Below, one piece after another: positions 37,601-45,248 of a stretch of DNA of 55,480 bases. This DNA is from Planctomycetota bacterium. Its GTDB lineage: Bacteria > Planctomycetota > Planctomycetia > Planctomycetales > Planctomycetaceae. The stretch covers positions 1-55,480 of the forward strand of contig JAQCEJ010000030.1 in NCBI GenBank assembly GCA_027618475.1. Direction: 5' to 3'. The notes under the pieces were generated by a model. It worked only from the letters and a program-made list of their open reading frames with translations, was not told the origin of the DNA and did not search any database. A program made the position numbers and the translations under genes. The first letter of the stretch is position 1. Every line of letters starts with the position of its first letter.

Positions 37601-38333
37601 AAAGCCTCCGACGACCAATGTCGGCGGAGCATCCCGCGTCGGCCGACAGGGGGCACGCGCACACGGTGCCGCCGTCGGTAACGAATCGATCAACCGCCGC
37701 GGCCGCGACAAGGTTCAGGAAGGTCAGGAACGTGTTCCCGATCAGGCCGGATCGGTGAAAGAAACGAAAAGCGACGACCCGCAGTCGGATACATCGACCG
37801 GCATCGGCGGCCGAAAAGTCGAATCCGACGAGGCGACGTTCAGCCTTAGCGATTCCGGCGAATGGTCGGATGACATGATCGATCGCATGGACAAGCCGCT
37901 CGACAAGCAGTCGATCGTAGAACGGCAGGGTGCGAAGTTTGATTCCGAACTTGCGGAAAAACTTCGAGATATGACCAGCAAACAGGAACAGACCATCGAA
38001 CGATTGAAGTCGATTCGCAAAGATCTCAAGAATCTGTATCTGCCAACTGAACATCTTGATCAGCTGATCGATCAGATGCAGGCGAATTTACAAAGCCTCA
38101 ACGACCGGCCCACGGCCGATATTTTCCGCCTGCAGCAAGAAACATTGGAAAAAGTGAGGGGAGTGTTGCAGGTCTTCCATCAGGCTCATTCGGGATTTCA
38201 GGCGAGTTTGCCGCGCGATCAGCACGTTCGTGGACGAATTGTCGACGAACCGGCTCGGTCGGCTCCTCCCGGATACGAAGCCGCCGTCAAAGTCTATTAT
38301 GAGCGACTCGCCGCTCCTGAAGGATCTCGATGA
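34665..38333 (+). CDS. Large membrane/coiled-coil protein (DUF4175-like layout)
   Basis: 1222-aa protein with three TM helices in the first 170 residues (LSGLLGYFLIAVLI, FALTIGLILMIGWL, WLIFAAFLSAIAAGGWL), a periplasmic beta-rich region with Ig-like segments (about 200-520), then long charged coiled coils (about 520-880 and 1120-1200) and a low-complexity Glu/Gln/Asn/Gly-rich section. The layout resembles DUF4175-type proteins, but the family match is by arrangement only. Most of the protein should project from the inner membrane. It overlaps the next gene by 4 bp and is the first gene of the rightward arm, divergent from the PA14/PKD/TPR gene. Confidence 0.75.
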   Translation: MIDRIESLQGLMKSQRLRWQRWHLLEAVGWTLSGLLGYFLIAVLIDNVAHLPILGRFALTIGLILMIGWLGRHLVARLLQRPVTEDEIALAIERRTHGVVENRLINALQIGRESAQGQYALAPALIQENCRHLATVTLPAATTIQPATRWLIFAAFLSAIAAGGWLWQPQRFASSAARILMPFASIDPIYRTRLEVEPGDIEAAGDIQLRIRILGEIPEELAVLTDEQNRLSTHVVSTNHSRTVSYRLRNVKQSLSYAVRGGDFMSPYYRIEVPTPARLKHVEATYTYPEYTRISPKSVTSQGDLEALARSHARLKFTLDQPVEHLRLLMRSRPDSDRSTDGQHAKPRTLELQQSSATEYVGELSFDDVSEYALEAVRPDRPSRVGPWYAIRIVDDEPPRLTLTGLPSNGELGIDSPISVQVEAVDDLGLAQMGLFFRRTRPSVESEATDGEGWTAIQTTTIDHLRQATNRWELLPANCGLVEGERIELAARALDFNPDRATHWTTGTPQVLLIASDGSQLQLLYEQILKTEAELAALIEVEQRQFNSLERLVRTLDNDPNADGNDPERVKVLVATATETSLEQDQTRQTAGRIAREMAAPAGNLRLSVALLADAEMVRAIRILDSVVTRDDAAGRRTSFADVRATTQRIVQSLNEIYEQYVRFRKEWELAHMTSFLRMLADRQALLRDQTVGWRDGSSEVSETLRESASRRQTKLAELCGLAATAFSGLAERAAELELPLSETFAETSETLDGEELQSGLSAATDALTSSEWSTAADRQTEAAILLDALYTRLREAQNEAARQMLSDMDQHEESDLAGQADIEKLKQGNTEDMLDEPEGLSLENIIHNAEVARAKKDGTGNDEEYKNDYLFPDSAVPGLQRADSGMRQEFKNLKLAESPGKTPSFPSQSDRQSNRVKPHIQEKFEDLVGDLLEEEDEMKENYETFNLNAAFNINEKGDVGKQGGDLNSTAAAAATGNQKPPTTNVGGASRVGRQGARAHGAAVGNESINRRGRDKVQEGQERVPDQAGSVKETKSDDPQSDTSTGIGGRKVESDEATFSLSDSGEWSDDMIDRMDKPLDKQSIVERQGAKFDSELAEKLRDMTSKQEQTIERLKSIRKDLKNLYLPTEHLDQLIDQMQANLQSLNDRPTADIFRLQQETLEKVRGVLQVFHQAHSGFQASLPRDQHVRGRIVDEPARSAPPGYEAAVKVYYERLAAPEGSR

Positions 38334-39670
38334 CCGATTTGCTGATCGCCGCGCACCGGCGTCGCGATATGCGGTGTTTGCTGCTGATTTTGGTCGCATG
38401 TCTGTGGGGACCGACAATCGGTTTTGCTGCAAAAGAGCTGCGCGTCAAAGCCCCGACGGAAACGCCGCTCCCTTTCGTGACAACGGTCACTGCCCCTTTG
38501 GCACGGCATGTCGCCGTAAGTGATGTGGCTGGTATCGTGGCCATCGGCCATCGGATGAAACACCCGGTTCACGTGTCGATATATCGCCTCGATGATCAAG
38601 GTCAAGTCGCCGCCGGTGATCCGATCGCGCTGACGCTGCCGAAACCGGCCTCGCTTGCCACGCATTCGAATTTCCCATTGGGCGTGTTATGTCATCCGCA
38701 ACTCCCCTTGCTATATATCTGGCAGGACATCGACCCTGTCATGCCGAACGTGCTCGTCGACCCCGCATTGACGGCAGAGTTCGATCATCTGTTTATCTAC
38801 AGTCTCGCCGAGGCGGAACCCAGGTTGTTGCTCGCCACGGCACGCGGAACCGACTACGCCAGCGGAAATCTCGTCGGTGGATTCGCCTTAAACGAAGACG
38901 CCTCACGTTTGTATGTCCCCAGCATGCAGCGAATGAATGCAGCGAAAAAATTTGAAACGGGGGTCGGTTGGATCGTGCTCGACCCCGACGGACTCCCGGC
39001 CTTCGATTCACCCGATACACCAACTGACGAAGTAATCGCGGCTCCGACCGATGATGTCCCACCGCCGGACTGGGCGACCGCCTCGGCCTTGCACGCGGCA
39101 AAGTTAGCCGCCATCGATCAGGCCGCCGCAGCAGGCATGCCGCTGATTCTGCGACGCTATCTGGAAGTGAGCTGGACGTTTCAGACACAACCGGCTCCGT
39201 ACAATTATGCGCCGTTAAACGATGACATCATTTTTGGTGCGGTGCATTCCGGTATTGCCAACTGGATACTGCCCGATCGCCTGGGCCGTATTAACTACCT
39301 TTATGTGCAGCCGTACGTCCCCTATCGCTACCGCGTTGCCGTTCACCCCACGGCTCCGTCGGTCTACGTCGCTCCTATCACCTACGACGGCCGTATCATG
39401 CGCGTCGAACATGCCGATGGCTACTTCACGCTCGTGCCGCAGACGCTTAACATTGAGACAATGGTCTATCACAGCACACCGCTGGTATTGCCAAAGACAA
39501 ATCAGGTTGCGATTGGTGCGAACGGCCGCATCTGCCTGATCGATCTCGAAGAGGATGGCCGCTTCAAAGCCGCCGTCGTGCAAATGACGATCAATAATCC
39601 AAACGTCGAAGGTCTGGCGTGGTCCGAGCGATTCGGGCGTCTTTATGTCCCTGTGGAGCCTCCACCATGA
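38330..39670 (+). CDS. Exported beta-propeller-like protein
   Basis: 446-aa protein. ATG 38330 overlaps the previous stop by 4 bp; a second ATG at 38369 directly precedes the signal-like hydrophobic stretch (MRCLLLILVACLWGPTIGFAA). The mature region has repeated short strands such as HVAVSDVAGIVAIGH, VHVSIYRLDDQG, LFIYSLAEAEPRLLLA and RLYVPSM, resembling WD/YVTN-type propeller blades. No catalytic motif is seen. It overlaps the following gene by 4 bp. Confidence 0.7.
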   Translation: MTDLLIAAHRRRDMRCLLLILVACLWGPTIGFAAKELRVKAPTETPLPFVTTVTAPLARHVAVSDVAGIVAIGHRMKHPVHVSIYRLDDQGQVAAGDPIALTLPKPASLATHSNFPLGVLCHPQLPLLYIWQDIDPVMPNVLVDPALTAEFDHLFIYSLAEAEPRLLLATARGTDYASGNLVGGFALNEDASRLYVPSMQRMNAAKKFETGVGWIVLDPDGLPAFDSPDTPTDEVIAAPTDDVPPPDWATASALHAAKLAAIDQAAAAGMPLILRRYLEVSWTFQTQPAPYNYAPLNDDIIFGAVHSGIANWILPDRLGRINYLYVQPYVPYRYRVAVHPTAPSVYVAPITYDGRIMRVEHADGYFTLVPQTLNIETMVYHSTPLVLPKTNQVAIGANGRICLIDLEEDGRFKAAVVQMTINNPNVEGLAWSERFGRLYVPVEPPP

Positions 39671-40368
39671 ACCTGAGCCGTCTCACACATCCTTCTACCG
39701 GACCGAATCGTATTGTCGGGTTCTTTCGGTCGTTGCCACTTGTTCTGATAGGTATCGCTTTTTCGCTGTGCGGAAGCACGACGTTTGCGCGCACGATCGT
39801 CATCACCGACGAAGAATGCGAACTGATGGCGGCGATCACCGCGGCGGCGCCGCGAGTCGGCTGGGCCGGTATTTCGTACGGGCCGGGAGAGTACATCAAC
39901 TCGCAGATCGACGTGACGACAAAATCGTCGTTTCTCATTCAGTTTCCGCTCGATCGTATTCCCAAAAGTCATCGCATCAGGAAGGCCGAACTCACGATCC
40001 CCTATGATTTGCATGCACCTCCCACGGGAATTCGCACGCAAGTGCATCGTCTTCTTGCCGATTGGGGACCGGGTGTATGTCATCAGTTCCGCCGCACCCG
40101 TCCCGAACGAGTGGAATGGAAAACGGCAGGAGCTATGGGATTCGGCACAGATCGGGCCGTCAAACCGACGGCTACCGCGTCGCTGAAAGGGGCGGGCGAG
40201 CACACATTCAACGTCACCGAGGATGTCGAATTATGGCATTCCGGCGCAGCGGGAAATCATGGCTGGTTGATTACGACCGATGATCCCATGGGATATCTGA
40301 GACTGGCATCCCCCTTCTGGGGGGGGGCCAAACGCTGGAAGCTGCGGATTACTTTTGAGCCGCGTTGA
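39667..40368 (+). CDS. Exported DNRLRE-like domain protein
   Basis: 233-aa exported protein: basic N-terminus, hydrophobic FFRSLPLVLIGIAFSLCG, then a jelly-roll region with DVTTKSSFLIQFPLDRIPKSHRIRKAELTIPY, VHRLLADWGPG..WKTAGA and FNVTEDVELWHSG, the DNRLRE-type pattern of adhesion modules in planctomycete surface proteins. ATG 39667 is chosen because it overlaps the preceding stop (ATGA, 39667-39670); the longer frame back to 39619 is rejected. The 3' end overlaps lspA on the opposite strand by 20 bp (40349-40368), a convergent overlap. Confidence 0.75.
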   Translation: MNLSRLTHPSTGPNRIVGFFRSLPLVLIGIAFSLCGSTTFARTIVITDEECELMAAITAAAPRVGWAGISYGPGEYINSQIDVTTKSSFLIQFPLDRIPKSHRIRKAELTIPYDLHAPPTGIRTQVHRLLADWGPGVCHQFRRTRPERVEWKTAGAMGFGTDRAVKPTATASLKGAGEHTFNVTEDVELWHSGAAGNHGWLITTDDPMGYLRLASPFWGGAKRWKLRITFEPR

Positions 40369-40936
40369 CGGTTTCAACCTTCGAAGCAATGGCGACACGC
40401 TCCTCGGCGGGCTGCATGAATAACGATTGCAGCACCATCATGATCGAACCGGTTACCAGAAACACGTCGGCAAAATTGAACACCGGCCAGTGAAACGCAC
40501 CGAATGTGAAGAGCAGAAAATCACGGACGGCATAAATCGTTTCGCCGTTGACGATACAACCATGCATCGCCAGCCGGTCGTACAAATTACCCAGGGCTCC
40601 TGCGGTAATAAAGCCGAGCGAAATTGTCATCCATAAACTGCTGGCGCCATCGCGAAAGAAGAGCCAGTACACAACGCCGATGACCGCCACAACGCTGAGC
40701 GTCGCAAAGACGAGCGTAAAACCCTGGCCGAATCCCCAGAGGGCACCCTGGTTGAAGCTGGTGACGAAGCGAAAGGTCATCCAGCCGGCGGACGATTCCC
40801 ACAGCAACGGACCTTGCCGATTGGGATACCCGAGATTCTGAAAAACGACCTCTTTCGAATAGAGATCCAATGCTACCCCCAACACCACAAGTACCCAAAA
40901 AAAGATCCAGCGGTTGGTGGGGTAGTGTTTCGTCAT
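40349..40936 (-). CDS. lspA: Lipoprotein signal peptidase (signal peptidase II)
   Basis: 195-aa inner-membrane aspartic protease that removes lipoprotein signal peptides after lipidation. Four TM helices, with the catalytic aspartates in GNLYDRLAM (D120) and FNFADVFL (D157), spaced normally. Length is slightly above the usual 160-170 owing to an acidic/basic C-terminal tail. The start at 40936 is set by ATGA overlap with the dksA-like stop (40933-40936); the ORF further upstream lies inside the dksA-like frame. Several lipoproteins in the window (RND adaptor, carboxypeptidase-regulatory-like protein, PAP2 protein) are expected substrates. Confidence 0.93.
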   Translation of the reverse strand: MTKHYPTNRWIFFWVLVVLGVALDLYSKEVVFQNLGYPNRQGPLLWESSAGWMTFRFVTSFNQGALWGFGQGFTLVFATLSVVAVIGVVYWLFFRDGASSLWMTISLGFITAGALGNLYDRLAMHGCIVNGETIYAVRDFLLFTFGAFHWPVFNFADVFLVTGSIMMVLQSLFMQPAEERVAIASKVETVNAAQK

Positions 40937-41325
40937 AGTGTCAACTTTTCGCGCTTCCGTTCGCATTCGACGCAATTGCGGGCATAAGGGATCGCCTTGA
41001 GGCGGGATTTCAAAATCGCCGCTTTCGACGCAGACACGCCTGCCTGCAGGCACATTTCACACATGCCATAAACGCCATTTTCGATTCGTACGAGTGCTGC
41101 GGTAATCTCATCGAGCGTTTCCTGCTCGTTTTCGATAAACCGAAGTGAGAAATCCTGTTCGTATGCTTCCGATCCGAGTTCGGCCAGATGCGTGGGCGAT
41201 TTCGATTCGACCCCGACATCCCCACGGTCAAGCGTTTCGTCGGTTAATTGTCGAACATCCCCGCGCAACCGCGCCTGAATCGAGATCAAAAGGTGCTTGA
41301 ATTTGTCGAGTTCGTCTTTTTTCAT
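40933..41325 (-). CDS. DksA/TraR family zinc-finger protein
   Basis: 130-aa DksA-like regulator. A helical N-terminal half (LDKFKHLLISIQARL...LIENEQETLDEI) is followed by a C4 zinc finger C89-x2-C92...C118-x2-C121 (YGMCEMC and RNCVEC), in which the usual third-cysteine spacing is preserved. Such proteins bind the RNA polymerase secondary channel and mediate (p)ppGpp responses. Its stop overlaps the lspA start. A consensus-like promoter lies 127 bp upstream. Confidence 0.88.
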   Translation of the reverse strand: MKKDELDKFKHLLISIQARLRGDVRQLTDETLDRGDVGVESKSPTHLAELGSEAYEQDFSLRFIENEQETLDEITAALVRIENGVYGMCEMCLQAGVSASKAAILKSRLKAIPYARNCVECERKREKLTL

Positions 41326-41798
41326 GATGACAGAGAACCTGGATTTCTACAAGACGTTTTTTCGGTCGGAGACCAGCTCTGATTGACCGGAAAACCTCCT
41401 GGTGACATGACCGATGACCGTCAAATCGGAGAGAGCTCGTCAAAGAGCACAATATTATGGGCGTACATATGAAGAGCGTCAAGTGTCATGCGTGCTTGAT
41501 CTTGCGATCAATTTGCGAATTCGTCACCCGCAGAATATTCTGTTCTTGCCCCTTCGATATATCCTCTGTTAATAAAACAGGTTGCGAATAAAAACAGGCC
41601 CAGACACCTCTTGAAACCTCGTTTGAATAATCATCACGTTTCGTGCAAAAAATCGTCAGGCAAGGTTGGCCTGTACGATGGTTTTTCAGCATCTATTTCG
41701 TATGATAGAACACCGTCGGTCACTCGAACCCGAATTGCCCCTTGATGTTGAGATGATTTGCGCCGTTGAGTTCACGAGCATCGAAAGGAACAGGAATT
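41326..41798. other. Intergenic region with leftward promoter
   Basis: 473 bp between the divergent dksA-like and bcp genes. It holds the promoter at 41454-41482 for the leftward pair. The leftward frame 41486-41692 (68 codons) has no ribosome site and no domain and is not supported. Confidence 0.5.
41454..41482 (-). promoter_or_regulatory. Sigma-70-type promoter of the dksA-like/lspA pair
   Basis: On the minus strand TTGACG (41477-41482), 17-bp spacer, CATAAT (41454-41459). It is the same architecture as the prepilin promoter at 16942. The leader would be about 120 nt. Confidence 0.65.
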
Positions 41799-42284
41799 AT
41801 GCCGTCTAAGAACGACAAACTGCAGGTCGGAAATCGCGCCCCCGCTTTCGAATTGGCCGCCTTTCCTCAGGGAAAAGTGAAACTCAGCCAGTTCAAAGGG
41901 GAAAAAAACGTCGTGCTCTATTTTTATCCACGCGACAACACCCCCGGATGCACGACCGAAGCGTGCGATTTTCGCGACCAAATCACCCATTTCAACAAAA
42001 ATGAAACCGTCGTCCTGGGAATCAGCCCCGATAAAGTGGAATCGCACGAGAAATTCATCGCGAAATTCTCGCTCCCCTTTACGCTCCTCTCCGACCCCGA
42101 ACACACCATTGCCGAAAAATACGGGGTCTGGGTAGAAAAAAACATGTACGGCAAGAAGTCGATGGGGATTCAGCGATCGACATTTTTGATCGACAAAGCG
42201 GGAAAACTGGCCGCGATCTGGCCGCGAGTTTCGGTGAAAGGGCACGTGCAGGCTGTCGCTGAACAACTCAAAGAGCTGTCGTAA
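41799..42284 (+). CDS. bcp: Peroxiredoxin, Bcp/PrxQ type
   Basis: 161-aa thiol peroxidase. Peroxidatic C51 and resolving C56 lie in TPGCTTEACDFRD, the PrxQ arrangement, with the RDNTPG loop and IQRSTFLIDKAG C-terminal strand intact. It reduces peroxides with electrons from thioredoxin in the cytoplasm. AAGGAA at 41785-41790 lies 8 nt upstream of ATG 41799; the frame extends to 41766 without support. The stop is 8 bp from the end of the convergent PAP2 gene. Confidence 0.93.
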   Translation: MPSKNDKLQVGNRAPAFELAAFPQGKVKLSQFKGEKNVVLYFYPRDNTPGCTTEACDFRDQITHFNKNETVVLGISPDKVESHEKFIAKFSLPFTLLSDPEHTIAEKYGVWVEKNMYGKKSMGIQRSTFLIDKAGKLAAIWPRVSVKGHVQAVAEQLKELS

Positions 42285-42292
42285 TTCGCCGG

Positions 42293-43516
42293 TCAATAGG
42301 ATGTCACGAATTCGACACCGTACGTCTCGTTGATCTGCGAATAGGTCGGACGAATGCGGACACGCGGGTCGTCCTGCAGATGATAGGCTGCAACCGATTT
42401 GCCGACGACGTAGCCCAGCATGGCACCAAACACCACATCCGACAGATCGTGATCCCGTTCGTCGATGCGGCTCCAACCAATCAGCCCGGCGAGAACGTAA
42501 AAGGGAACCGCGCGCTTGACGCCGTAGTATTCTTCAATCACGGCGGCGATCGTAAACGAACTTGCCGTATGGAACGACGGAAATCCGTGATGGCCGTTGT
42601 TCCAGTCGTCGCTTGGGCGATCGGTATCGGTAATTCCCTTAATGGCAATTGTGCTCACGCCTGTAATCGTATAGGCGTTAACCAGCGTTCGCGAGAAATC
42701 GTAAAGTTGAATATCTTCGGTCCAGACGCTGTTGCCGTATACGAATAGAATCGCCGGAACTTGCCACTGCACTTCGCCGAGAATTCCGAGTACACGCGAA
42801 CCCTCTCCCCAGCGGTCGGGGTGCTCCGCGGTGTATTCGCGAACCTCGTCATCGGCGTCGGCACGTAATGCCAGCGCGATGCCGGTCGCTCCGAGAATCC
42901 AGGCTCCATTGTGCCAATTGACAATCGCCCGGGTATCATTCCATAAGCCGGGTAGAAATTCGCGTGCATCGTCGCGGAACTGCATCCTGAAAGTCGGGGC
43001 GAAAATCTCCGTCTCGTCGAAGGTGAATTCATCGACAATTTCCAACTCGCCGTTCGCCGGCTGGTTGGTCCCATCGCTCCCGATTATACCATGCGTTTCG
43101 TCATCAAATGAGACCAATTGAAGCGGAAACGAACGGGATATCGGCGCGGAAAATTTTGCCGTGTCGTCAGCTCGCTTTGTTTGATTTTCCAAACGCAAGA
43201 ACGGCGGAGACATCCACGTATAGATCGAAGGAATCACCGGGGCGGTATTCGGTAATCGAACGTCGACCACCGTCTCGCAAGATTTGCGCTTTGATGTTAT
43301 GCGATCACTCACCGGCGTAATGACAGTCGACTGCTGTTTCGACGTCGTGAATGACATCGCCTCTGAACGTTGCGGCGGATTGACAAACTTTTCAGCGGGC
43401 GTGCGCATTTCTTCCTGGTGAATGTCAGCCGTGTGGTAGGGTCCGGTCGACTGACATCCGATAGTGACAGCGATCAGCAACCAAAGCATGGCCAACCACC
43501 GGACGGACCGCGACAT
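42293..43516 (-). CDS. PAP2 superfamily phosphatase, lipoprotein
   Basis: 407-aa protein. A lipoprotein signal (LWLLIAVTIG-C21) is followed by about 130 polar residues and a helical phosphatase domain with the three PAP2 motifs: KGITDTDRP, GFPSFHTASSF and SRIDERDHDLSD. PAP2 enzymes dephosphorylate lipid phosphates such as undecaprenyl-PP or phosphatidic acid; here it would be anchored to a membrane. ATG 43516 is chosen for the signal peptide; the frame extends to 43618 with a non-signal N-terminus. Confidence 0.88.
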   Translation of the reverse strand: MSRSVRWLAMLWLLIAVTIGCQSTGPYHTADIHQEEMRTPAEKFVNPPQRSEAMSFTTSKQQSTVITPVSDRITSKRKSCETVVDVRLPNTAPVIPSIYTWMSPPFLRLENQTKRADDTAKFSAPISRSFPLQLVSFDDETHGIIGSDGTNQPANGELEIVDEFTFDETEIFAPTFRMQFRDDAREFLPGLWNDTRAIVNWHNGAWILGATGIALALRADADDEVREYTAEHPDRWGEGSRVLGILGEVQWQVPAILFVYGNSVWTEDIQLYDFSRTLVNAYTITGVSTIAIKGITDTDRPSDDWNNGHHGFPSFHTASSFTIAAVIEEYYGVKRAVPFYVLAGLIGWSRIDERDHDLSDVVFGAMLGYVVGKSVAAYHLQDDPRVRIRPTYSQINETYGVEFVTSY

Positions 43517-44109
43517 TCGTGCGGAGACGTGCTGGTGTCGTGCTTCGACGATCAAGATGGAAGTTTCCAGCGGCTGTGGCCGATGCCCTGCTGTGGAACG
43601 GATGACGGAGGCAAACAACGGGTTTCCTCAGGTTTCTTTCGACAAATCGAGTGAAATATTCGTAAAGAATTCAAGAATGGAGAGGGTCGGTGTGACGAGA
43701 CGAACAGATATACGGAGCCATCGTGTGTCAAAAACTCAAAATGATGCCGATCTGTGAATTGAGTAACAGAACCGCGTCTCGCATTGTGTTTGAGTGGGAT
43801 TGAAAATCGAACAGGCGATAAAAACCGTTGCAAACATAGCGAAACAGGGTATATAGAGGGTTATATTGCAAATTGTCGACTTCGATCTCGACAGGGATGC
43901 CGCATCGAGATACCCCTCTTTTATCACTTCGGTCATTAGAATCGTTCCACTCGAAAAAACCGGAACAAACAGTCCTTCTCGACGAAATCGTCAAAGACGT
44001 CCTGATCGTTAGAGTTTACCAACCTGAGAGTTTGCCCCACCGGCTGACCCGTCTATAATGCGGCTTCGTATTCCACTGGTTTCCCCGTGCAGGAGCGAGA
44101 AGAAGCCTT
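43517..44109. other. Intergenic region before the lone MoxR gene
   Basis: 593 bp with lower GC than the neighbours and no supported gene. Short leftward frames (43552-43833, 43728-43994) overlap and lack ribosome sites. A promoter for the MoxR gene is at 44032-44059. The region may hold degenerate sequence. Confidence 0.5.
44032..44059 (+). promoter_or_regulatory. Candidate promoter of the lone MoxR gene
   Basis: TTGCCC (44032-44037), 16-bp spacer, TATAAT (44054-44059): a perfect -10 with a 4/6 -35. A start near 44066 leaves a leader of about 44 nt. Confidence 0.6.
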
Positions 44110-45066
44110 ATGATCGGAGCGAATGTGATTGCTGAGTCGAAAGACCAGATTTCCCAGTTGGTCGAAAACATTTCCATCGCCCTGCTTGGCAAACCCGACG
44201 CCGTAAGGCTTTCTGTCGTCGCACTATTGGCGGAAGGTCACATTCTGATCGAAGATGCACCGGGGGTCGGAAAAACAACGCTGGCGAAAGCCATCGCCAA
44301 GAGTCTCGATTGCAGTTTTACGCGATTGCAATTCACTCCCGACATGCTCCCCAGTGATATTCTGGGATCGAGCGTGTTCCTCCCCAACCTGGGAGATTTC
44401 GAATTTCGTCGCGGGCCTATTTTTACACACGTGCTGCTGGCCGATGAAATCAATCGCACGACGCCGCGAACACAAAGTGCATTGCTTGAAGCGATGAATG
44501 AGGGTCAGGTATCGGTCGAAGGAAAGACGTATCCGCTTGAGGTCCCGTTCTTCGTATTGGCAACTCAAAACCCGTTTGAGTACGAAGGAACTTTCCCTCT
44601 CCCCGAAAATCAGCTCGATCGGTTTACGCTGTGCGTCGAAATCGGGTATCCCACGCGCGATTTCGAACGGCAAGTGTTGAACAATCATCGCAACGGAGAA
44701 CCGGTCGATCAACTCCGGGCGGCGATTACGCTCGATCAGTTGCGCAACGTCCATCGCCAGGTTCGCGAAGTGACCGTTGAAGATTCTGTGAACGATTACA
44801 TCCTCGACATCATCGCGGCGACACGAGATCACGACGAACTGTTGCTGGGGGTCAGCACGCGCGGGGCATTGACGCTGTACCGGACCGTACAGGCTCTTGC
44901 GTTTATGCAGGGACGAAATTACGTGATCCCCGACGATGTCAAAGACCTTGTTATTCCGGTCCTCTCGCATCGAATGATCTGCAAAGGGTTGATCCGCGAA
45001 GGCCAACGCGCCCGATCAGGTGAAATTCTTCGGCAGATATTGCGAGAGATTCCGGTTCCACGCTGA
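44110..45066 (+). CDS. MoxR family AAA+ ATPase (second copy)
   Basis: 318-aa MoxR ATPase. Walker A is EDAPGVGKTTLA (K55), Walker B VLLADEINRTTPR, and sensor/arginine region FEYEGTFPLPENQLDRF. It differs from the 335-aa copy in the substrate-contact segments and lacks the DUF58/VWA partners that surround that copy; the next gene is a Tat-exported unknown protein 182 bp away. It might act on a different client or pair with partners elsewhere. Confidence 0.92.
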   Translation: MIGANVIAESKDQISQLVENISIALLGKPDAVRLSVVALLAEGHILIEDAPGVGKTTLAKAIAKSLDCSFTRLQFTPDMLPSDILGSSVFLPNLGDFEFRRGPIFTHVLLADEINRTTPRTQSALLEAMNEGQVSVEGKTYPLEVPFFVLATQNPFEYEGTFPLPENQLDRFTLCVEIGYPTRDFERQVLNNHRNGEPVDQLRAAITLDQLRNVHRQVREVTVEDSVNDYILDIIAATRDHDELLLGVSTRGALTLYRTVQALAFMQGRNYVIPDDVKDLVIPVLSHRMICKGLIREGQRARSGEILRQILREIPVPR

Positions 45067-45248
45067 CGCCGATCGAACAACCGAAACCGCCAGAGCCTAC
45101 CCCACCTGTGTCGCTCCGCGATACAAAACTTGAATTTTTCACACAACAAGATCCGATCCATCGACCGGTGAAATACGAGTTGTTCCGACTCTGCATCACA
45201 CTCTTCATCAGTTGATTTCCGACGACAATTCTCCGAAAGGATTTCATC

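Noticed and set aside
41486..41692. 68-codon leftward frame between the dksA-like and bcp genes
   Set aside because: No ribosome site or recognisable domain, and its 3' end abuts the promoter of the dksA-like gene.
43728..43994. Leftward short frames in the gap before the lone MoxR gene
   Set aside because: Mutually overlapping, AT-rich, no ribosome site, no domain.
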